A program made the position numbers and the translations under genes. A DNA stretch of 64,000 bases from the NCBI RefSeq assembly GCF_014925385.1, contig NZ_JACSDK010000015.1, forward strand, positions 62,001 to 126,000, read 5' to 3'. Source of the stretch: Pelagibius marinus (GTDB lineage Bacteria; Pseudomonadota; Alphaproteobacteria; Kiloniellales; Kiloniellaceae). Positions 43,223 through 54,820 of the stretch are shown piece after piece. Each line of letters begins with the position of its first letter. Position 1 is the stretch's first letter. The notes under the pieces are model-generated. The model did no database searches and was not told the origin of the DNA. It saw only the letters and a program-made list of their open reading frames with translations.

Positions 43223-43594
43223 ATGTCCGACAACGGAATCGATGACATCTTGGATGAGTGCCATAGCACCGGGCTCTTTCTTCAAGAGCCGCCCCTGACT
43301 GTCAATGACACCGACATCTTCGACGACACGCCCTTGCACCTTGTTACCGGCTGGGGTGACGTCGAGGCCGTGGCCAAGCTGGTGGCAGCCGGCGCCAAGG
43401 TCAACGCGCGCGGCGACAAGGGGATGACGCCGCTGTTCTATGCCACTTCAATCAAAGTCGCCGACCTGCTGCTTACGGCGGGGGTCGACCCGACGGTCAT
43501 CAGTGAATTGGGCGGCACCGCGGAGAAATTTCTTCGGAATATCGGGTACGGCGAAGTTGCAGACTATATCGCCGCACGGGCCACGCGGACGTAG
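43223..43594 (+). CDS. ankyrin-repeat protein
   Basis: 123 residues from ATG 43223 (GGAAG upstream); in-frame starts at 43202 and 43100 are possible. Two clear ankyrin repeats: DTPLHLVTGWGDVEAVAKLVAAGAKVN in the middle and GMTPLFYATS then VADLLLTAGVDPT after it, with a partial third repeat at the C-terminus. It is a cytoplasmic protein-binding scaffold with no signal peptide. Partner unknown. Confidence 0.78.
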   Translation: MSDNGIDDILDECHSTGLFLQEPPLTVNDTDIFDDTPLHLVTGWGDVEAVAKLVAAGAKVNARGDKGMTPLFYATSIKVADLLLTAGVDPTVISELGGTAEKFLRNIGYGEVADYIAARATRT

Positions 43595-43671
43595 CGAGCG
43601 AAAAGTCGGAACAGAGCTCTGACGGAAATTGCCTGAAACCCGGGCACTGTTCCCGCGCGCGCAGATAAAGA

Positions 43672-43757
43672 CTGTCATGCTCGGACTTGTTCCGAGCATC
43701 CAGGACAAGCGATCGACCAGCGCCCCTGGACCCTCGGGACAAGCCCGAGGGTGACAT
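43672..43757. repeat. alphaproteobacterial palindromic intergenic repeat
   Basis: Two hairpins, ATGCTCGGA/TCCGAGCAT (43677-43699) and CCCTCGGG/CCCGAGGG (43731-43751), share the loop sequence of the CTTGT/ACAAG type and are enclosed by TGTCA ... TGACA. This is the familiar layout of a palindromic repeat dispersed through many alphaproteobacterial genomes. It sits directly behind ppdK, 10 bases from its stop. Confidence 0.8.
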
Positions 43758-43766
43758 CAACTACGA

Positions 43767-46436
<2,670 letters not shown>

Positions 46437-46521
46437 CTTGCGCTTTCCGTTTCCTGCCAGTTTGTGCCTTCAGGGGTTGGCCCCATCGCTTAAGGGCGGC
46501 TTTGGCGCCGCCTCTTTGTGA

Positions 46522-48660
46522 TTAGCCTTCGATCTTGGAGAAGTCCGCCACCTCCGCCAGCGTGGCGCCGATGGCGCTCAACAGCTGCAGGCGGTTCTCC
46601 CGCAAGGACGCGTCCTCCGCGTTCACCGTCACCTCGTCGAAGAAAGCGTCGACCGGCTGGCGCAGCCGCGCCATGGCCGCCATGGCGCCGGTGAAGTCCT
46701 CGGAGCCTAGCGCGCTTTGCGCCCCTTTGGCAGCATCGGAGAGGTGAGAAAAAAGGGTCTTCTCCTCTTCCTGCGCCAGAGCGCCCGCTTCGACCGCGCC
46801 TTCATAGGCACGCTTATCTTTTTTCTCCTCGATACGCACGATATTGGCGGCCCGGCGGTAGGCGACCAGTAGGTTGGCGCCGTCGTCGCTGTCGAGGAAG
46901 GAGCCGAGCGCCTCGACCCTGGCCAGGAGGCGCACGAGATCGTCCTCGCCGCCGCGCGCCATGACCGCGGTGATGAGGTCATGACGCACGCCCTGGTCGC
47001 GCAATACCACCTTCAGGCGCTCGCCGAAGAAGTCGAGCAGATCGCCGGCGACGTCCGGCGCCGAGAGCCCGGCGTATTCGCCCTGGGCCGCGGCGAAGAC
47101 CTTCGTCAACGGCAGGCGCAGCTTGTTCTCGACGACCAGGCGGATGACGCCCAGCGCAGCGCGGCGCAGCGCGTAGGGGTCTTTCGAGCCGGTCGGCTTC
47201 TCGTCGATCATCCAGAAGCCGACGAGGGTATCGATCTTGTCGGCCAGGGCGACGCAGACGCTGACCGGCGCCGAGGGGCAGGCGTCGTTGGGGCCCAGCG
47301 GGGCATAATGCTCGGCCACCGCCTCGGCCACCGCCGGCGCCTCGCCGTCGTTCAGCGCGTAGTAGCGGCCCATGACGCCCTGCAGCTCGGGGAACTCGCC
47401 GACCATGCCGGTGACGAGGTCCGCCTTGGCGAGCCGCGCGGCCGAGCGCGCCTCGTCGCGGTCGGCGCCGGGCACATAGTTGCTGATCTCGGCGGCCAGG
47501 CTTTCCAGGCGCGAGACCTTCTCCGCCACGGTGCCGAGCCTGGCGTGGAAGACGATGTCCTTCAGCGCCGGCACGCGCGCCGACAGCGGCTGCTGGCGAT
47601 CCTGGTCCCAGAAGAAGCGCGCGTCGGCGAGGCGCGCGCGCAAGACGCGTTCGTTGCCGGCAACGATGGTCCTGGCGCGCTCGCTGCCCTCCGGCGCCTC
47701 CATGTTGGCGACCACCAGGAAGCGGTCGGCCAGGCTGCCGTCCGGCTTCTCCGTCGAGAAGTATTTCTGGTGCGCGCGCATGGAGGTCGAGAGCACCTCG
47801 GCCGGCAGGTCCATGAAACCTGCATCGATGCGGCCGATCAGCACCTGCGGCCACTCGACCAGGCCGGTCACCTCGTCCAGCAGGCCGGCGTCTTCCTTCA
47901 GCGCCACGCCCGCCTTGTCCGCCAGCGCCGCCGCCTCAGCGGCGATTGTCGCGCGGCGCTCGGCGGGATCGAGCACCACCTTGGCCTCGGCCAGCTTGGC
48001 GCGGTAGTCCGCGAAGCCGGATACCTCGAAGGCATCCGGCGCCAGGAAGCGGTGGCCTCTGCTCTTCGTTGTCGAGGTAATGCCATGAGCTGGTGAAGTA
48101 CCGACCGTACTATCCACTGCAATTGCGGCCTTACCAATTCCTCGTTGCAGCGGAAAGGGGAGTCCCTTCCCATCAAAAATGGCCAAAACGCTGTGTAGGG
48201 GCCGAACCCATGCTAGCCGGTTGTCTTCACCCCAGCGCATCGACTTCGGCCACGGCAGGTCCCAGATTGCAGAAGTGAGGATCTCCGGCAGCACCTCGGC
48301 GCTGGGCCGCCCGGCGATGTGGCGCACGACGAAATAGAAGTCGCCCTTGTCGGTGCTACGCAGCTCGGCCTCTTGATCCAGCGACTTGATGCCGTTGGCC
48401 TTCATGAAGCCCTGGATCGCCTTGGCCGGGGCGCCGTATTTCGGCCCCTTCTTCTCCTCTGTGAGGTCCGGCTGCTGGGCGGGCAGGCCGTCGACGACCA
48501 GCGCCAGGCGGCGCGGCGTCGCATAGGCCTCGGCCTTGTCGAAGGAAAGGTTGGCGGTCTTCAGACCTTCGGTGACGAGACGCTTCAGGTCCTCGGCGGC
48601 GCGCGCCTGCATGCGCGCGGGGATCTCTTCGGAGAAAAGTTCGACCAGGAGTTCGGCCAT
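46522..48660 (-). CDS. glyS: glycyl-tRNA synthetase beta subunit
   Basis: 712 residues from ATG 48660, which shares one base with the glyQ stop (TGATG). Begins [17 protein letters not shown], the diagnostic N-terminus of bacterial GlyRS beta; contains the MGRYYAL region and the C-terminal anticodon-binding DALR-like domain. It pairs with the alpha subunit to charge tRNA-Gly. No T-box or other leader control was seen upstream. Confidence 0.97.
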   Translation of the reverse strand: MAELLVELFSEEIPARMQARAAEDLKRLVTEGLKTANLSFDKAEAYATPRRLALVVDGLPAQQPDLTEEKKGPKYGAPAKAIQGFMKANGIKSLDQEAELRSTDKGDFYFVVRHIAGRPSAEVLPEILTSAIWDLPWPKSMRWGEDNRLAWVRPLHSVLAIFDGKGLPFPLQRGIGKAAIAVDSTVGTSPAHGITSTTKSRGHRFLAPDAFEVSGFADYRAKLAEAKVVLDPAERRATIAAEAAALADKAGVALKEDAGLLDEVTGLVEWPQVLIGRIDAGFMDLPAEVLSTSMRAHQKYFSTEKPDGSLADRFLVVANMEAPEGSERARTIVAGNERVLRARLADARFFWDQDRQQPLSARVPALKDIVFHARLGTVAEKVSRLESLAAEISNYVPGADRDEARSAARLAKADLVTGMVGEFPELQGVMGRYYALNDGEAPAVAEAVAEHYAPLGPNDACPSAPVSVCVALADKIDTLVGFWMIDEKPTGSKDPYALRRAALGVIRLVVENKLRLPLTKVFAAAQGEYAGLSAPDVAGDLLDFFGERLKVVLRDQGVRHDLITAVMARGGEDDLVRLLARVEALGSFLDSDDGANLLVAYRRAANIVRIEEKKDKRAYEGAVEAGALAQEEEKTLFSHLSDAAKGAQSALGSEDFTGAMAAMARLRQPVDAFFDEVTVNAEDASLRENRLQLLSAIGATLAEVADFSKIEG

Positions 48661-49583
48661 CAGCCCGCCTCTCCGGTCTGGCCGGGGGTCTGGGTCGCGA
48701 CCCAGGCCTCGCAGCAGGCCTTGGCCAGCGCGCGCACGCGCCCGATGTAGGCCTGGCGCTCGGTGACCGAGATCACGCCGCGCGCGTCCAGCAGGTTGAA
48801 GACGTGGCTGGCCTTCATGCACTGGTCATAGGCCGGCAGCGGCATGGGCCGGCCCTCGCGCCCGGCGAAGTCCAGGATCGCCTGGCACTCCGCCTCGGCG
48901 TCCTTGAAGTGCCGGAACAGGATGTCGGTGGACGCGGCCTCGAAGTTGAAGGCGGAGAACTGCTGCTCGGCGGCCAGGTAGACGTCGCCGTAGGTCTTGC
49001 CGCCCTGATCCTTGGGCACGCCGTCCCAGTCCAGGTCGTAAACGTTCTCCACGCCCTGCACGTACATGATGAGGCGCTCCAGCCCGTAGGTCAGCTCGGT
49101 GGAGACCGGGTTGCAGTCGATGCCGCCGACCTGCTGGAAATAGGTGAACTGGCTGACCTCCATGCCGTCGCACCAGACTTCCCAGCCCAGGCCCCAGGCG
49201 CCCAGGGTGGGGCTCTCCCAGTCGTCCTCGACGAAGCGGATGTCGTGCGCCAGGGGGTCGATGCCGATGGCCCTGAGCGAGTCCAAGTAAAGCTCCTGGC
49301 TGTCGGCCGGCGAGGGCTTCAGGATGACCTGGAACTGGTAGTAGTGCTGCAGCCGGTTGGGGTTCTCGCCGTAGCGCCCGTCGGTGGGCCGGCGCGAGGG
49401 CTGCACGTAGGCCGCCTTCCAGCTGCCCGGCCCCAGCGCGCGCAGGGTGGTCGCCGGGTGGAAGGTGCCGGCCCCGACCTCCATGTCGTAGGGCTGCAGA
49501 ATCACGCAGCCCTGGCGCGCCCAGAAGTCCTGCAGGCGGAGGATCAGGCGCTGAAAGCAGGTTTCCGGGTTGGCGTGTGGCAT
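48660..49583 (-). CDS. glyQ: glycyl-tRNA synthetase alpha subunit
   Basis: 307 residues containing the catalytic class II core: [32 protein letters not shown], then [17 protein letters not shown] and [13 protein letters not shown]. Normal length. It is the first gene of glyQ-glyS-ppdK on the minus strand, overlapping glyS by one base. Confidence 0.97.
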   Translation of the reverse strand: MPHANPETCFQRLILRLQDFWARQGCVILQPYDMEVGAGTFHPATTLRALGPGSWKAAYVQPSRRPTDGRYGENPNRLQHYYQFQVILKPSPADSQELYLDSLRAIGIDPLAHDIRFVEDDWESPTLGAWGLGWEVWCDGMEVSQFTYFQQVGGIDCNPVSTELTYGLERLIMYVQGVENVYDLDWDGVPKDQGGKTYGDVYLAAEQQFSAFNFEAASTDILFRHFKDAEAECQAILDFAGREGRPMPLPAYDQCMKASHVFNLLDARGVISVTERQAYIGRVRALAKACCEAWVATQTPGQTGEAG

Positions 49584-49789
49584 CTGGGCTCAGGCGGTTT
49601 GGAGCGCCGCGGATTGCTGCACCGCGAAGCGCGGCGCACCTTAGCGGGGGGTCCACCCCGAATCAAGCGGTGGGATTCCACGGTTTCCCCCCGGGAGACC
49701 GGCGCATTCCGGGGGCCCAGACAAGGCCCTGGATTCCGCCGCCGCAAGACGCCAAGGTGGCGCTTTACCCTGCCCGGAGCCGCCGCCCC

Positions 49790-50425
49790 ATGTCCCCCGA
49801 ACTGTCCCCCGAGTTCCTCATCACCTCCCTCATCGTCGTCATCGCCCCGGGCACGGGGGTAATCTACACCCTGGCCAACGGCCTGAGCCTGGGGGCGCGG
49901 GCCAGCGTCATCGCCGCGCTGGGCTGCACCCTGGGCATCGTGCCGCACATCGCCGCCTCGATCCTGGGCCTGGCCGCGGTGGTCCATGCCAGCGCCCTGG
50001 CCTTCCAGCTGCTGAAGTACGCCGGCGTCGCCTATCTGCTCTATCTGGCCTGGAGCGCCTGGCGGGAGAGCGGCGCCCTGCCGCTGCCCGATCAGGCCCG
50101 GGCCCAGGAGGTCTCGCGGCGGGCAGGGCGCATCCTCGGCCGGGGCATCACGGTCAACCTGCTGAACCCCAAGCTGTCGATCTTCTTCCTGGCCTTTCTG
50201 CCGCAATTCGTCGACGCCGCCGCGGGCGGTCTCGCCTGGCAGATGGCCGGGCTCGGCCTGGTCTTCATGGGGCTGACGCTGGTGGTCTTCATCGGCTACG
50301 GGCTGCTGGCCGCCGTCGCCCGCCGCCAGGTCGTCGAGCGGCCCAGCGTCATGACCCTGCTGCGGCGCGGATTCGCCCTTGCCCTTGCCGGCCTGGGCCT
50401 GCGCCTGGCCTTCGCGGAACGCTGA
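49790..50425 (+). CDS. LysE/RhtB-family amino-acid exporter
   Basis: 211 residues from ATG 49790. About six hydrophobic segments and the family marks PGTGVIYTLANGLSLGARA, AAVVHASALAFQLLKYAGVAYLLYLAW and GITVNLLNPKLSIFFLAFLPQFV. It exports amino acids or related small molecules; substrate unpredictable. Divergent from glyQ. Confidence 0.9.
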   Translation: MSPELSPEFLITSLIVVIAPGTGVIYTLANGLSLGARASVIAALGCTLGIVPHIAASILGLAAVVHASALAFQLLKYAGVAYLLYLAWSAWRESGALPLPDQARAQEVSRRAGRILGRGITVNLLNPKLSIFFLAFLPQFVDAAAGGLAWQMAGLGLVFMGLTLVVFIGYGLLAAVARRQVVERPSVMTLLRRGFALALAGLGLRLAFAER

Positions 50426-50442
50426 AGATCAGCGGCTGAGGG

Positions 50443-50712
50443 TCAGCCCTTACGGCCGCAGTCGCAGGTGGTGCCGGCCTGGATGTAGGCGCCGCAGGAG
50501 GGGCACTGCACCAGGTCTTCCACCTCTCCGCCCTTGGCCTCGGCCTTCGGCGCCTCGGCCTTGCGCGCCGGCCTGCCGCCCTGTTTTTCACGCAGCCGCG
50601 CCTCTTCCTTGCGGGCCGCCTGCAGGCGGCCGAGGAATTTGAAGCCGTACCACACCGCGGCAACGACCGCGGCGAGGACAATGAGCTTTTGAATCGAGGG
50701 CAATCCGAACAT
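50443..50712 (-). CDS. small membrane-anchored zinc-ribbon protein
   Basis: 89 residues: an N-terminal membrane segment (QKLIVLAAVVAAVWYGFKFL), a charged Arg/Lys/Glu linker and a C-terminal zinc-ribbon CPSCGAYIQAGTTCDCG with four Cys. This order matches PP0621-type small proteins of unknown function. It converges on the LysE-type gene, 17 bases away. Confidence 0.8.
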   Translation of the reverse strand: MFGLPSIQKLIVLAAVVAAVWYGFKFLGRLQAARKEEARLREKQGGRPARKAEAPKAEAKGGEVEDLVQCPSCGAYIQAGTTCDCGRKG

Positions 50713-50766
50713 GGCGGCATTAATGCGGCGCGGCGGCCGTCAGGTCAACAAGCGCGATATCGCGCC

Positions 50767-51654
50767 TTACAGACCAAATCGTGACCACAGGGCGCGCTCC
50801 TCCGCGGCGGCGAGCAGGCCGGCGGCCCAGTCCTCGGGCGCCGGAAAGCCATCGGCCCAGAGTGCCAAGCCCGCATCGGCGCGGCCGCGCCCCAGGCCCA
50901 GGCGGCGCAGCAGGCGCTTGGGCCCCTGGATGCGGCGCAGGCGCACCCGCTTGCCGAAGCGGTCGCGCAGCACCTGGCGGAGGTCCCCCAGGGAATCGGC
51001 GAGACCCAGTTCCACCGCCTTGCCGCCGGCCCAGAACTCGCCGCTGAACAGCTCCGCCTCCTCGGCCTTCAGGCGCTGGCCGCGGCGGTCGCGCACCATT
51101 TCCTTGAATATCTCGTGCAGTTCCAGCTGCAGCGCCTTCAGCCGCGCCACGTCCTCCGGGTTCTCCGGCTTGAAGGGGTCCAGGGTCGACTTGTGCTCGC
51201 CGGCTGTATAGACGCGCCGCTCAACGCCGACCTTCTCCAGCAGTTCGGGAAAGCCGAAGCCGGAGGTGATGACGCCGATGGAGCCGACGATGGAAGTCGG
51301 CTGCACGAAGATCTCGTCGGCGGCGCAGGCCAGCCAGTAGCCGCCGGAGGCCGCCACGTCCTCGCAGAAGGCCAGGACCGGCATGTCCTTCTCCTGCGCC
51401 AGGTCGCGCACCCGCTTGGATATGAGGGCCGACTGGGCGGGCGAGCCGCCCGGCGAGTTGATCACCAGAGCCACCGCCTTGAGGCGCGGCTGGGCGAAGG
51501 CGCGCTCGATCAGCGGCTCCAGGCTGGCCAGGCTCATACCGCTGCGCAGCGGACCGAAGCCGCCGATCACGCCGCTGAGCCGCAGCACCGCCACCTCCGG
51601 GCGCGGCCGGCGCAGCCATTCGAAAGTCACCAGGCTCCAGATCGTGCGAAACAT
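50767..51654 (-). CDS. S49-family peptidase (SohB/SppA-like)
   Basis: 295 residues from ATG 51654. Serine peptidase with nucleophile in AASGGYWLACAADEI and general-base Lys in YTAGEHKSTLDPF; INSPGGSP precedes them. Single-domain length, as in SohB and bacterial signal-peptide peptidase homologs. The N-terminus (FRTIWSLVTFEWL) is only weakly hydrophobic, so membrane attachment is uncertain. It probably clears signal peptides or membrane protein fragments. Confidence 0.88.
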   Translation of the reverse strand: MFRTIWSLVTFEWLRRPRPEVAVLRLSGVIGGFGPLRSGMSLASLEPLIERAFAQPRLKAVALVINSPGGSPAQSALISKRVRDLAQEKDMPVLAFCEDVAASGGYWLACAADEIFVQPTSIVGSIGVITSGFGFPELLEKVGVERRVYTAGEHKSTLDPFKPENPEDVARLKALQLELHEIFKEMVRDRRGQRLKAEEAELFSGEFWAGGKAVELGLADSLGDLRQVLRDRFGKRVRLRRIQGPKRLLRRLGLGRGRADAGLALWADGFPAPEDWAAGLLAAAEERALWSRFGL

Positions 51655-51777
51655 ACCAGTAACAACGTCCTCAATACTCGGATCCGAACAATGGACTGCG
51701 CGGCGCGCAGCCCCTGCGATTTCACCTGCAAGAATCTCAGCCCGGGCCGGAAATGCCAAGAACAGTCTGCCGCCGCT

Positions 51778-52524
51778 TTACAGGGCGAGGCCCCGGGCGT
51801 CGCGCAGCACCGCCTCGGCGGCGGCGGTGTAGCAGCCCTCGGCGTCGTGCAGCGCCAGGCCGGGCAGCACCCGCAGCGGGCCGCCGCTGCCTTTCAGGCC
51901 CTGGACAAGGACCCGCTTGGCGCCCTCCCCCTGGCGCGGCCAGAGCGGAAAGACCGTCAGGTCGCCGCAGCTCTGCGACAGGCAGGCGAGCAGGCGGTCC
52001 AGCCGGTCGGCGCGGTGGATCACCGTAAGGCTGCCGCGCGGGCGCAGGCGCGACAGGGCGCAGTCCAGCCAGGTATCGAGCCCGGCCGGCCCCTCCACCG
52101 TCGCGAGACGGCGCAGCTCGTGGGCCGAGACCCGCGTCGAGCCCGCCTCCAGGTAAGGCGGGTTCAGCATGACATGGTCGAAGCCGCCCGGGGGCAGCGC
52201 CTTCGGTGGGGCCGCCACGTCGCCGGAGAGGATACGGACCTGCGCCGCGTAGCCGTTGAGGGCAGCGTTCTTCTGCGCCAGCTCGGCCAGCAGAGGCTGC
52301 AGCTCCAGGCCGGTCACCCGAATGCCGGGTATCCGCACCAAGAGGCAGAGGCCCGCCGTGGCCACCCCGCAGCCCAGGTCGGCCACGCTCTCGCCCGCCT
52401 GAGCCGGCACGGCGGCGGCCAGCAGCACCGGGTCGATGGCCGCGCGGTAGCCGTCGGCGGGCTGGCGCAGGCGCAGGCGCCCGCCCAGAAAGGCGTCCTC
52501 GGTCAGGGGGTGCAGCGGGGTCAC
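51778..52524 (-). CDS. TrmN6-like tRNA/rRNA adenine methyltransferase
   Basis: 248 residues from GTG 52524, which overlaps the stop of the DUF2007 gene (GTGA). Contains SAM motif VADLGCGVATAGLCLL and the base-methylating NPPY motif (HVMLNPPYLE). This resembles E. coli TrmN6 (YfiC), which makes m6A37 in tRNA-Val. The start LTEDAFLGGRLRLRQP is typical of that alphaproteobacterial group. Substrate inferred from family. Confidence 0.85.
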   Translation of the reverse strand: MTPLHPLTEDAFLGGRLRLRQPADGYRAAIDPVLLAAAVPAQAGESVADLGCGVATAGLCLLVRIPGIRVTGLELQPLLAELAQKNAALNGYAAQVRILSGDVAAPPKALPPGGFDHVMLNPPYLEAGSTRVSAHELRRLATVEGPAGLDTWLDCALSRLRPRGSLTVIHRADRLDRLLACLSQSCGDLTVFPLWPRQGEGAKRVLVQGLKGSGGPLRVLPGLALHDAEGCYTAAAEAVLRDARGLAL

Positions 52525-52739
52525 GGGCTGAAGACCTCCTCCCCGGCGTCGCGCAGCACCAGCCGGGCGCGCAGGTAGTCGTCGTCGCTGACCATCAGGC
52601 GGCGCGGCAGGATGCCGATCGAGCCCTCGATGATGCTGGTGTGGAGATCGAGCACCAGCGTCTCGATCCCGGCGTCGGCCAGCAGGGCCTCCAGCCAGGA
52701 GAGCTTGACGATGTCGTTGGTGCGTAACAGTTCTTTCAT
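52521..52739 (-). CDS. DUF2007 putative signal-transducing protein
   Basis: 72 residues: MKELLRTNDIVKLSWLEALL, then GIETLVLDLH and the RLMVSDDDYLRARLVL helix. This is the whole DUF2007 domain, a PII-like small fold of unknown function often placed before a methyltransferase as here. Coupled by a GTGA overlap to the TrmN6-like gene. Confidence 0.85.
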   Translation of the reverse strand: MKELLRTNDIVKLSWLEALLADAGIETLVLDLHTSIIEGSIGILPRRLMVSDDDYLRARLVLRDAGEEVFSP

Positions 52740-52980
52740 GGCAAGAGACGTTATAGCGCCTTTCGTCGCAGCCAGTACCTCCTAAGGGTATCGGGCTTGA
52801 CCGCCCCGCGGTTAATCCTATGCTGCCACAAAGGTCTGCCGCTTGCTTAGCGGAAGCTGCCTGGGCGTCCTCGGGCCGGATTGCAGGGCGGAATGCTTGG
52901 CGGCCGGCGGCTGTCGTGAGAAGCTGCGGGCGCAGGAAACAAGGCCCTGTAGGGATCAAGATAAGCGTGAGGGGATCGTC

Positions 52981-54003
52981 TTGGCGCTAGCCGCCGAACT
53001 CGACAAACAGGCGAAAGGGCCGGCGAAAAGCGGCCTGGAGCCGCTAAGCGCCCTGGTGGCGGACGATCTGCAGGCGGTGAACCGCCTGATCGTCGAGCAT
53101 ATGCAGTCCCCGGTCGCCCTGATCCCGCAGCTCGCCAGCCACATCATCGCGGCCGGCGGCAAGCGCTTGCGCCCCATGCTGACCCTGGCCTCGGCCAGGC
53201 TCTGCGACTACGAGGGCGAGCGCCACCTGGGCCTGGCCGCCTGCGTGGAATTCATCCATACCGCCACCCTGCTGCACGACGACGTGGTCGACGCCAGCGA
53301 CCTGCGCCGCGGGCTGGCAACGGCCAACGCGGTCTGGGGCAACAAGCCCAGCGTGCTGGTCGGCGATTTCCTGTTCAGCCGGGCCTTCCAGTTGATGGTG
53401 GCCGACGGCTCCCTGGACGTGCTGCGCATCCTTTCCAACGCCTCGGCGGTGATCGCCGAGGGCGAGGTGCTGCAACTCATGACCGCCAACGACACCACCT
53501 CCGACGAGACCGCCTATATGCAGGTCATCGAGGCCAAGACGGCCGCCCTCTTCGCCGCGGCCTGCCGGGTCGGCGCCGTGGTCGCCGGGCGACCGGCGGC
53601 GGAGGAAGAGGCGCTGGAGCGTTTCGGCAGCTGCTTCGGCATCGCCTTCCAGCTGGTCGACGATATCCTGGACTACTCCGCCCTGCAGGGCGAACTCGGC
53701 AAGTCCGTGGGCGACGACTTCCGCGACGGCAAGATCACCCTGCCGGTTGTCCTGGCCTTCCAGCGGGCCGATGAGGGCGAGCGCGCCTTCTGGCGGCGTT
53801 GTCTGGAGGAGCAGGACCACCAGGACGGCGACCTGGAGCAGGCCATCGAATACATGCAGCGCCACGACGCCCTGGCCGACGCCATGGCCCGGGCCCGCGA
53901 ATACGGCGAAACCTCCCGCCGCGCCCTGGACGGCTTCGCCGACGGCCCGGCCAGGCAGGCCCTGCTGGAGGTGGTGGAGTTCTGCGTCGACCGGGCCTAT
54001 TGA
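52981..54003 (+). CDS. polyprenyl diphosphate synthase (octaprenyl/decaprenyl type)
   Basis: 340 residues from TTG 52981, with GAGGGG eight bases upstream; no ATG lies near the conserved start. Two Asp-rich motifs: LLHDDVVDASDLRRG and FQLVDDILDYS, with GGKRLRPML for the isopentenyl site. It makes the long isoprenoid tail of ubiquinone. The residue before the first DDxxD is compatible with long-chain products, but chain length is not certain. It is divergent from the DUF2007-trmN pair, the usual alphaproteobacterial order. Confidence 0.92.
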   Translation: MALAAELDKQAKGPAKSGLEPLSALVADDLQAVNRLIVEHMQSPVALIPQLASHIIAAGGKRLRPMLTLASARLCDYEGERHLGLAACVEFIHTATLLHDDVVDASDLRRGLATANAVWGNKPSVLVGDFLFSRAFQLMVADGSLDVLRILSNASAVIAEGEVLQLMTANDTTSDETAYMQVIEAKTAALFAAACRVGAVVAGRPAAEEEALERFGSCFGIAFQLVDDILDYSALQGELGKSVGDDFRDGKITLPVVLAFQRADEGERAFWRRCLEEQDHQDGDLEQAIEYMQRHDALADAMARAREYGETSRRALDGFADGPARQALLEVVEFCVDRAY

Positions 54004-54046
54004 GGCCCCAGGCCCCCCTGCCCGCGCCTAAACAGGAAAATCGTCC

Positions 54047-54316
54047 TTAGTGTTCCTCCTGCCCCAGGAGATCCTCCTCCAGGGCCTGGCGCCACTCGCC
54101 GAGCCAGCTCAGTTCGTCGAGGAACACCATCAGCTTCACGCAGAGCGCCACGGGCTGCGGGATCCGCGCTTTCCCGGAGGCCCAGCGCCGCACCGTCCGG
54201 TCGTTCACCTTTAGTTCCCGCGACAAGGCGGTTTGCCAGCGCCCGGCCCCATAAAGGCGGGTGCAGAGCTCCCGCAGCTGCTCGGCGGACATCTCGTCTT
54301 CGTCGTCTGCCACCAT
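54047..54316 (-). CDS. small helix-turn-helix protein
   Basis: 89 residues from ATG 54316, preceded by GGAGGGA. Residues about 10-50 hold a helix-turn-helix, LCTRLYGAGRWQTALSRELKVNDRTVRRWASGKARIP, of the type seen in small alphaproteobacterial XRE/Cro-like proteins. An acidic, Trp-containing helix and QEEH tail follow. Four operator-like boxes and a candidate sRNA gene lie immediately upstream in the divergent region, so it probably controls itself and perhaps that RNA; this is inference from position. It converges on the polyprenyl synthase gene. Confidence 0.75.
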   Translation of the reverse strand: MVADDEDEMSAEQLRELCTRLYGAGRWQTALSRELKVNDRTVRRWASGKARIPQPVALCVKLMVFLDELSWLGEWRQALEEDLLGQEEH

Positions 54317-54365
54317 GGAAATTTTCCCTCCAACGACCTCGGCGCCGGTTCGACCTGCGAAGAGG

Positions 54366-54506
54366 CTAGGGCATTTTAGCCAATGACGCAAGGCGATTCG
54401 GGCATTTTGTCCAGCCTTTCAGCGCTGGATTGGCTATTATGCCCTAATTTTCGGTACAGAATTGACCAGCTAAGACCATATCAGGCTATATTGCCCTATT
54501 TTTCGG
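54366..54506. promoter_or_regulatory. cluster of four operator-like boxes
   Basis: Consensus GGCTAWWATGCCCTA. Direct copies start at 54432 and 54484, agree at 20 of 23 positions when extended rightwards through TTTTCGG, and are 52 bases apart, about five helical turns. Two inverted copies lie at 54366-54380 and 54397-54411, 31 bases apart. The array fills the gap between the small helix-turn-helix gene and the sRNA promoter. The boxes contain TATTAT or TATATT, and TTGACC at 54462-54467 lies 19 bases before the second copy, so one or more could instead be promoter elements. Confidence 0.7.
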
Positions 54507-54557
54507 AGCATATCGCGATCACATCGAAGTAATTCTGCTTGGATTGACATTTTTTCA

Positions 54558-54586
54558 TTGACTGGCGCCCTGGTCCTGTGTATATT
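54558..54586 (+). promoter_or_regulatory. sigma70-type promoter of the candidate sRNA
   Basis: TTGACT (54558-54563) and TATATT (54581-54586) are separated by exactly 17 bases. Transcription would start around 54592-54594. Confidence 0.75.
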
Positions 54587-54592
54587 CTAATC

Positions 54593-54730
54593 ATCGTTCG
54601 GGCACAGAGACAAACCCATATCGCATTCCTGATCTAAGTACTCCGCATCGCATCTTTTGTCTCTTACTTGAAGCCGACCGACATCGCATATTCAAGAATT
54701 GGGGGTCGATTTATTCGACCCCCTTTTTTT
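54593..54730 (+). ncRNA. candidate small RNA with three repeated loop heptamers
   Basis: About 138 bases from the predicted start to the end of the terminator, with no convincing reading frame. Stem 1 is AGAGACAAA (54606-54614) with TTTGTCTCT (54656-54664), its 41-base loop holding ATCGCAT at 54620-54626 and 54647-54653. Stem 2 is CTTGAA (54667-54672) with TTCAAG (54691-54696), its loop holding a third ATCGCAT at 54683-54689. Stem 3 is the terminator. Three identical unpaired heptamers look like multiple target- or protein-binding sites. No known RNA family is recognised. Confidence 0.7.
54701..54730 (+). terminator. strong rho-independent terminator
   Basis: GGGGGTCGA (54701-54709) pairs with TCGACCCCC (54715-54723) around a 5-base loop and is followed by seven T. 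No protein gene lies upstream on this strand within 690 bases, which implies it ends a small RNA. Confidence 0.93.
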
Positions 54731-54820
54731 GACCTGACGGTGGGAAATACAGCGGCTTTCGTCCGGCAAACGTTTCATCCCCCTGGCACGGCCAGGCGAC
54801 GACAGGTGAGGACATAGGTA

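Noticed and set aside
43677-43751. Palindromes as an insertion-sequence end or attachment site
   Set aside because: No transposase, target duplication or tRNA end is near; the layout matches a dispersed intergenic repeat.
54620-54689. Three ATCGCAT copies as a short direct-repeat array or iteron set
   Set aside because: Spacing is irregular (27 and 36 bases), and all copies fall in predicted loops of one transcript; the RNA reading fits better than an origin.
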